Below, in pieces: positions 5,760-7,338 of a stretch of 7,338 nt of DNA; position 1 is the stretch's first letter; the number at the start of each line of letters is the position of its first letter. Source of the stretch: DATJGF01 sp035495315. Lineage in GTDB: Bacteria; Verrucomicrobiota; Verrucomicrobiia; Limisphaerales; UBA8199. The DNA lies in the NCBI GenBank assembly GCA_035495315.1, contig DATJGF010000046.1, positions 1 to 7,338 on the forward strand, read 5' to 3'. The position numbers and the translations under genes were made by a program. The notes under the pieces were generated by a model. That model was given only the letters and a program-made list of their open reading frames with translations. It had not been told where the DNA came from and searched no databases.

Positions 5760-6637
5760 AAAGCCGGACTACCGGGACCCTTTGGGTCGCGGGCCTACTA
5801 CTCATTGCCTGCTCGCTTTCGGTCCGAGCTCAGCTCGCCGTTCCGGTCCCCAACAGCCTTTACACCGTCGAGGGGAATACGAATTCCCGTTATCCGTTCG
5901 GCCTGGCTGGATTTACGTTGCGATACCAGCAGGTTTGTGATGCTTCGCAGTTCCAGGCGGAGCTGGACGGGTGGCTTACTAACCTGTACGGACCCGTGGC
6001 TAACGGCGGTTGGATTACCGACCTGTTCTTCCGTGCCGACGCCTACTCCGCCGGCTTCTTTGCGACCGTTTCTGATGTGGACATTCATCTGTCAACCACC
6101 CAGCGGCCACCAGACGGTCTGAGTCCAATCTTTAGCGAAAATACCGGTCCAGACGATATGCTGGTGTTCTCGGGGTCCTTTACCGTGGGCAGTTACTCGC
6201 CTTTCGATTCACCTGAAGCATTCTTTGCAGACCACGTGTCTTTAGCGACAGAATTCTGGTACGACCCCAGAAAGGGAAATCTGCTGCTGGATGTTTGGGT
6301 TTTCGAGGGAGTCGCGAGCGTGATTCCACCTTTTGATGCCGTGGACACCTTGGGCGACAGCGTGTCTCGCGTGTACGCCCCTTCGGTAGCAGCAACTTCT
6401 GGTACCACCGACACGACGGGACTGGTAACATTATTCGGTATCGCCCCCATTCCCACACTGGTCGCCCAGACGACGACCAATTACATTTCAATCCTCTGGC
6501 CCACCGTCCCAGCCGGGTTCGTCCTGCAGCAGTCGACTTCTGGCAAAGCCTGCCCGGCGTGGGCGGTACCAACCCAGTGTATCAAGAGTACCGGGTTCCG
6601 CTCAATCCCCTCGGTCCTCGCGCTTTCTTCCGCTTAA
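5741..6637 (+). CDS. secreted hypothetical protein, C-terminus frameshifted
   Basis: A 298-residue ORF with a signal peptide: basic/polar start (KSRTTGT), hydrophobic core LWVAGLLLIACSL, and an SVRA cleavage site before Gln31. The body is rich in beta strands (ITDLFFRADAYS, DVDIHLSTTQ, DMLVFSGSF, GNLLLDVWVFEG, DSVSRVYA), a pattern I recognise from secreted proteins of unknown function in Verrucomicrobiota and Cyanobacteria. After LWPTVPAGFVLQQSTS (codon about 267, position 6540) this frame turns Cys/Pro-rich and stops at 6637, while another frame continues naturally to TAA 6648 with a family-like ending. The encoded end is therefore probably not native. No Shine-Dalgarno sequence precedes ATG 5741, which lies in a tandem repeat, and no later ATG fits before the signal peptide. 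Function unknown; likely exported. Confidence 0.7.
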   Translation: MTEPPFKSRTTGTLWVAGLLLIACSLSVRAQLAVPVPNSLYTVEGNTNSRYPFGLAGFTLRYQQVCDASQFQAELDGWLTNLYGPVANGGWITDLFFRADAYSAGFFATVSDVDIHLSTTQRPPDGLSPIFSENTGPDDMLVFSGSFTVGSYSPFDSPEAFFADHVSLATEFWYDPRKGNLLLDVWVFEGVASVIPPFDAVDTLGDSVSRVYAPSVAATSGTTDTTGLVTLFGIAPIPTLVAQTTTNYISILWPTVPAGFVLQQSTSGKACPAWAVPTQCIKSTGFRSIPSVLALSSA

Positions 6638-6648
6638 TGCGCCCGTAA
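6541..6648 (+). pseudogene. displaced C-terminal tail of the secreted protein
   Basis: Read from TGG 6541, the sequence gives WQSLPGVGG, then TNPVYQEYRVPLNPL and GPRAFFRLMRP before TAA at 6646-6648. The AFFRL-type ending after an LQQST strand is, from memory, the usual finish of secreted Verrucomicrobiota proteins. It joins the upstream frame if one base (or 3n+1 bases) is restored near 6540. The whole gene would then be 5741-6648. Either a real disabling deletion or a sequencing error explains it. Confidence 0.7.
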
Positions 6649-6721
6649 GAGCAATAAGGCTTAAGATCCATGAAGAGATTCGTCAACCGACAACCAACAA
6701 CAAAGAAAGGCAAAATAAACG

Positions 6722-6926
6722 ATGTCAACGCCGATTACCGTGCAACAAGCCAAGATTGGTTCCATAAGTGTGGTAACCTTCGGCGCGATAACTAATCTCG
6801 GCGACTTTTTCACAAACCACTGGTCGCGAGGTCATCCTTATCAAAACCGACGTGTCATCTACGGCCAGGGTCGTAATCACTCCATTTGCTAAGCTCCTCG
6901 GCGCCGTGGCCATTGCGTTGAGGTAA
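6722..6926 (+). pseudogene. small hypothetical gene, apparently frameshifted at a T5 run
   Basis: ATG 6722 (AAAGG at 6706-6710, 11 bases upstream) begins MSTPITVQQAKIGSISVV, followed by TFGAITNLGD, and in its own frame runs to TAA at 6890-6892 with an unlikely His/Arg/Asn-rich end. Skipping one base in the TTTTT run at 6806-6810 switches to a frame reading SQTTGREVILIKTDVSS, then TARVVITPFAKLLGAVAIAL, and ending at TAA 6924-6926, immediately before a hairpin terminator. The restored product would be about 67 residues with alternating hydrophobic strands. The family is not recognised; it could be a small structural or phage-related beta protein. Evidence is only the quality of the joined reading frame and the position of the stop. 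Confidence 0.45.
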
Positions 6927-6958
6927 AAAGAAGCCGCCCTTTCGGGCGGCTTCCTTTT
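6925..6958. terminator. bidirectional Rho-independent terminator between convergent genes
   Basis: A 10-bp stem GAAGCCGCCC (6930-6939) / GGGCGGCTTC (6944-6953) with a TTTC loop is flanked by AAAAA (6925-6929) and CTTTT (6954-6958). On the minus strand it ends in a run of T, so it can terminate the minus-strand gene ending at 6997 as well as plus-strand transcription from 6722. Its core is nearly the same as the terminator at 5251. Confidence 0.85.
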
Positions 6959-6996
6959 AGACCAAAGAGCCGGGGTATGGCAAAGCCCCAGTGCTC

Positions 6997-7338
6997 TTAT
7001 TGTGTTACTGAGATGTTATCGAAGGTATTTATCCCGGAGGTTTGTGTCCACATATCGAGGCTGATGCCACCGCTGGTGTAGGGTCCGGAGTTATCTGTTG
7101 TGTTGATCACCTGAGTGCCATCGTAGGAGACACGGATTTGATTACTTGTGAAGGTGATAGAAACCGTGTGAGCAGTCGTACCGACGCCTGGCAGGCTGAC
7201 TTGTTGCATCAAGGCCCAATTTGCGTAGGAGCTGAATTTTATAAGTTTCAGCACGGAGGAACCGCCGCCTGAACTTTCCGGATAAACCCAAGCGCCGTAA
7301 TGGGCGCCAGTCGCGGAGTTGAGCCTGCCGCCAAGGCC
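6997..7338 (-). CDS. C-terminal part of a beta-sandwich (LamG/concanavalin-like) protein, 5' end outside window
   Basis: On the minus strand the frame is open from the right edge to a stop at 6997-6999, giving 113 residues. It begins GLGGRLNSATGAHYGAWVYP, and later shows SSVLKLIKFSSYANWALMQQ, HTVSITFTSNQIRVSYDGT, SGGISLDMWT and ends INTFDNISVTQ. Alternating strands with a late FDNI-type motif are typical of the C-terminal half of LamG/concanavalin-A-like lectin or glucanase domains, where such domains bind or cleave carbohydrates. The GTG at 7254 is internal because the same frame continues upstream with sensible sequence. The protein is probably a larger secreted one, but no signal peptide can be seen from here. 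It is convergent with the small gene at 6722 and shares the terminator at 6925-6958. Confidence 0.7.
   Translation of the reverse strand, partial: GLGGRLNSATGAHYGAWVYPESSGGGSSVLKLIKFSSYANWALMQQVSLPGVGTTAHTVSITFTSNQIRVSYDGTQVINTTDNSGPYTSGGISLDMWTQTSGINTFDNISVTQ

Noticed and set aside
5801..5812. Lipobox (LIAC) in the signal peptide of the secreted protein
   Set aside because: The hydrophobic core continues past the Cys and a standard SVRA/Q cleavage site follows, so signal peptidase I is the simpler reading. It cannot be fully excluded.
6670..6795. Plus-strand 41-codon ORF (MKRFVNRQPTTKKGK...) before the small gene at 6722
   Set aside because: It overlaps the better-supported ATG 6722 and its ribosome binding region; composition is consistent with an A-rich leader read by chance.
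7042..7272. Plus-strand ORF of 76 codons at the right end
   Set aside because: The minus-strand frame in the same place is open to the window edge, has beta-sandwich-like sequence and ends near a correctly oriented terminator.

Overview
The window looks like chromosomal or metagenomic DNA from a Verrucomicrobiota-like bacterium (moderate confidence, no marker gene present). The grounds are a secreted protein whose displaced C-terminus ends in GPRAFFRLMRP, a tail style I associate with secreted proteins of Pedosphaera/Limisphaerales-type genomes; a palindromic repeat of the kind I recall as frequent in those genomes; and moderately GC-rich coding DNA.

Positions 1-5221 form one compact plus-strand gene train. 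In order it holds the 3' part of a DltA/NRPS-like adenylation protein, a GNAT acyltransferase-like protein, a stand-alone acyl carrier protein, a ketoacyl-ACP synthase III paralogue, a second small GNAT protein, a WxcM/FdtA-type dTDP-sugar 3,4-ketoisomerase, and a DegT/FdtB-type PLP sugar aminotransferase. Several junctions overlap by 4 bases (ATGA at 1854 and 2081, GTGA at 4106), and the train ends in a strong hairpin/T-tract terminator at 5251-5278. FdtA and FdtB homologues together make dTDP-3-amino-3,6-dideoxyhexose (Fuc3N or Qui3N) from dTDP-4-keto-6-deoxyglucose. The adenylation protein, ACP and KAS III could build a thioester-bound acyl group, and a GNAT could transfer it to the sugar amine. 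I infer a pathway for an unusual N-acyl amino sugar for a surface polysaccharide or glycoprotein. No glycosyltransferase, RmlA/B or polymerase gene lies inside the window.

Positions 5222-5740 contain no convincing full gene but are rich in structure. They hold the terminator, an 81-nt element that can fold into a cloverleaf (outer stem plus three hairpins, two of them related by a compensated base change), a candidate promoter with a 24-codon ORF that looks like a truncated gene start, and an AT-rich near-perfect 20-bp inverted repeat followed by a tandem 17/18-bp repeat. The start codon of the next gene falls in that tandem repeat. The last part looks like a mobile-element relic or a multi-site operator.

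Positions 5741-6926 hold a secreted protein whose natural C-terminus lies in another frame after position 6540, and a small ORF (6722 onwards) that appears frameshifted at a T5 run and whose restored frame ends directly at a second hairpin (6930-6953). Positions 6997-7338 carry, on the minus strand, the C-terminal part of a beta-sandwich (LamG/concanavalin-like) protein that continues off the right edge. The right third therefore looks like accessory, partly decaying DNA next to an intact biosynthetic operon.
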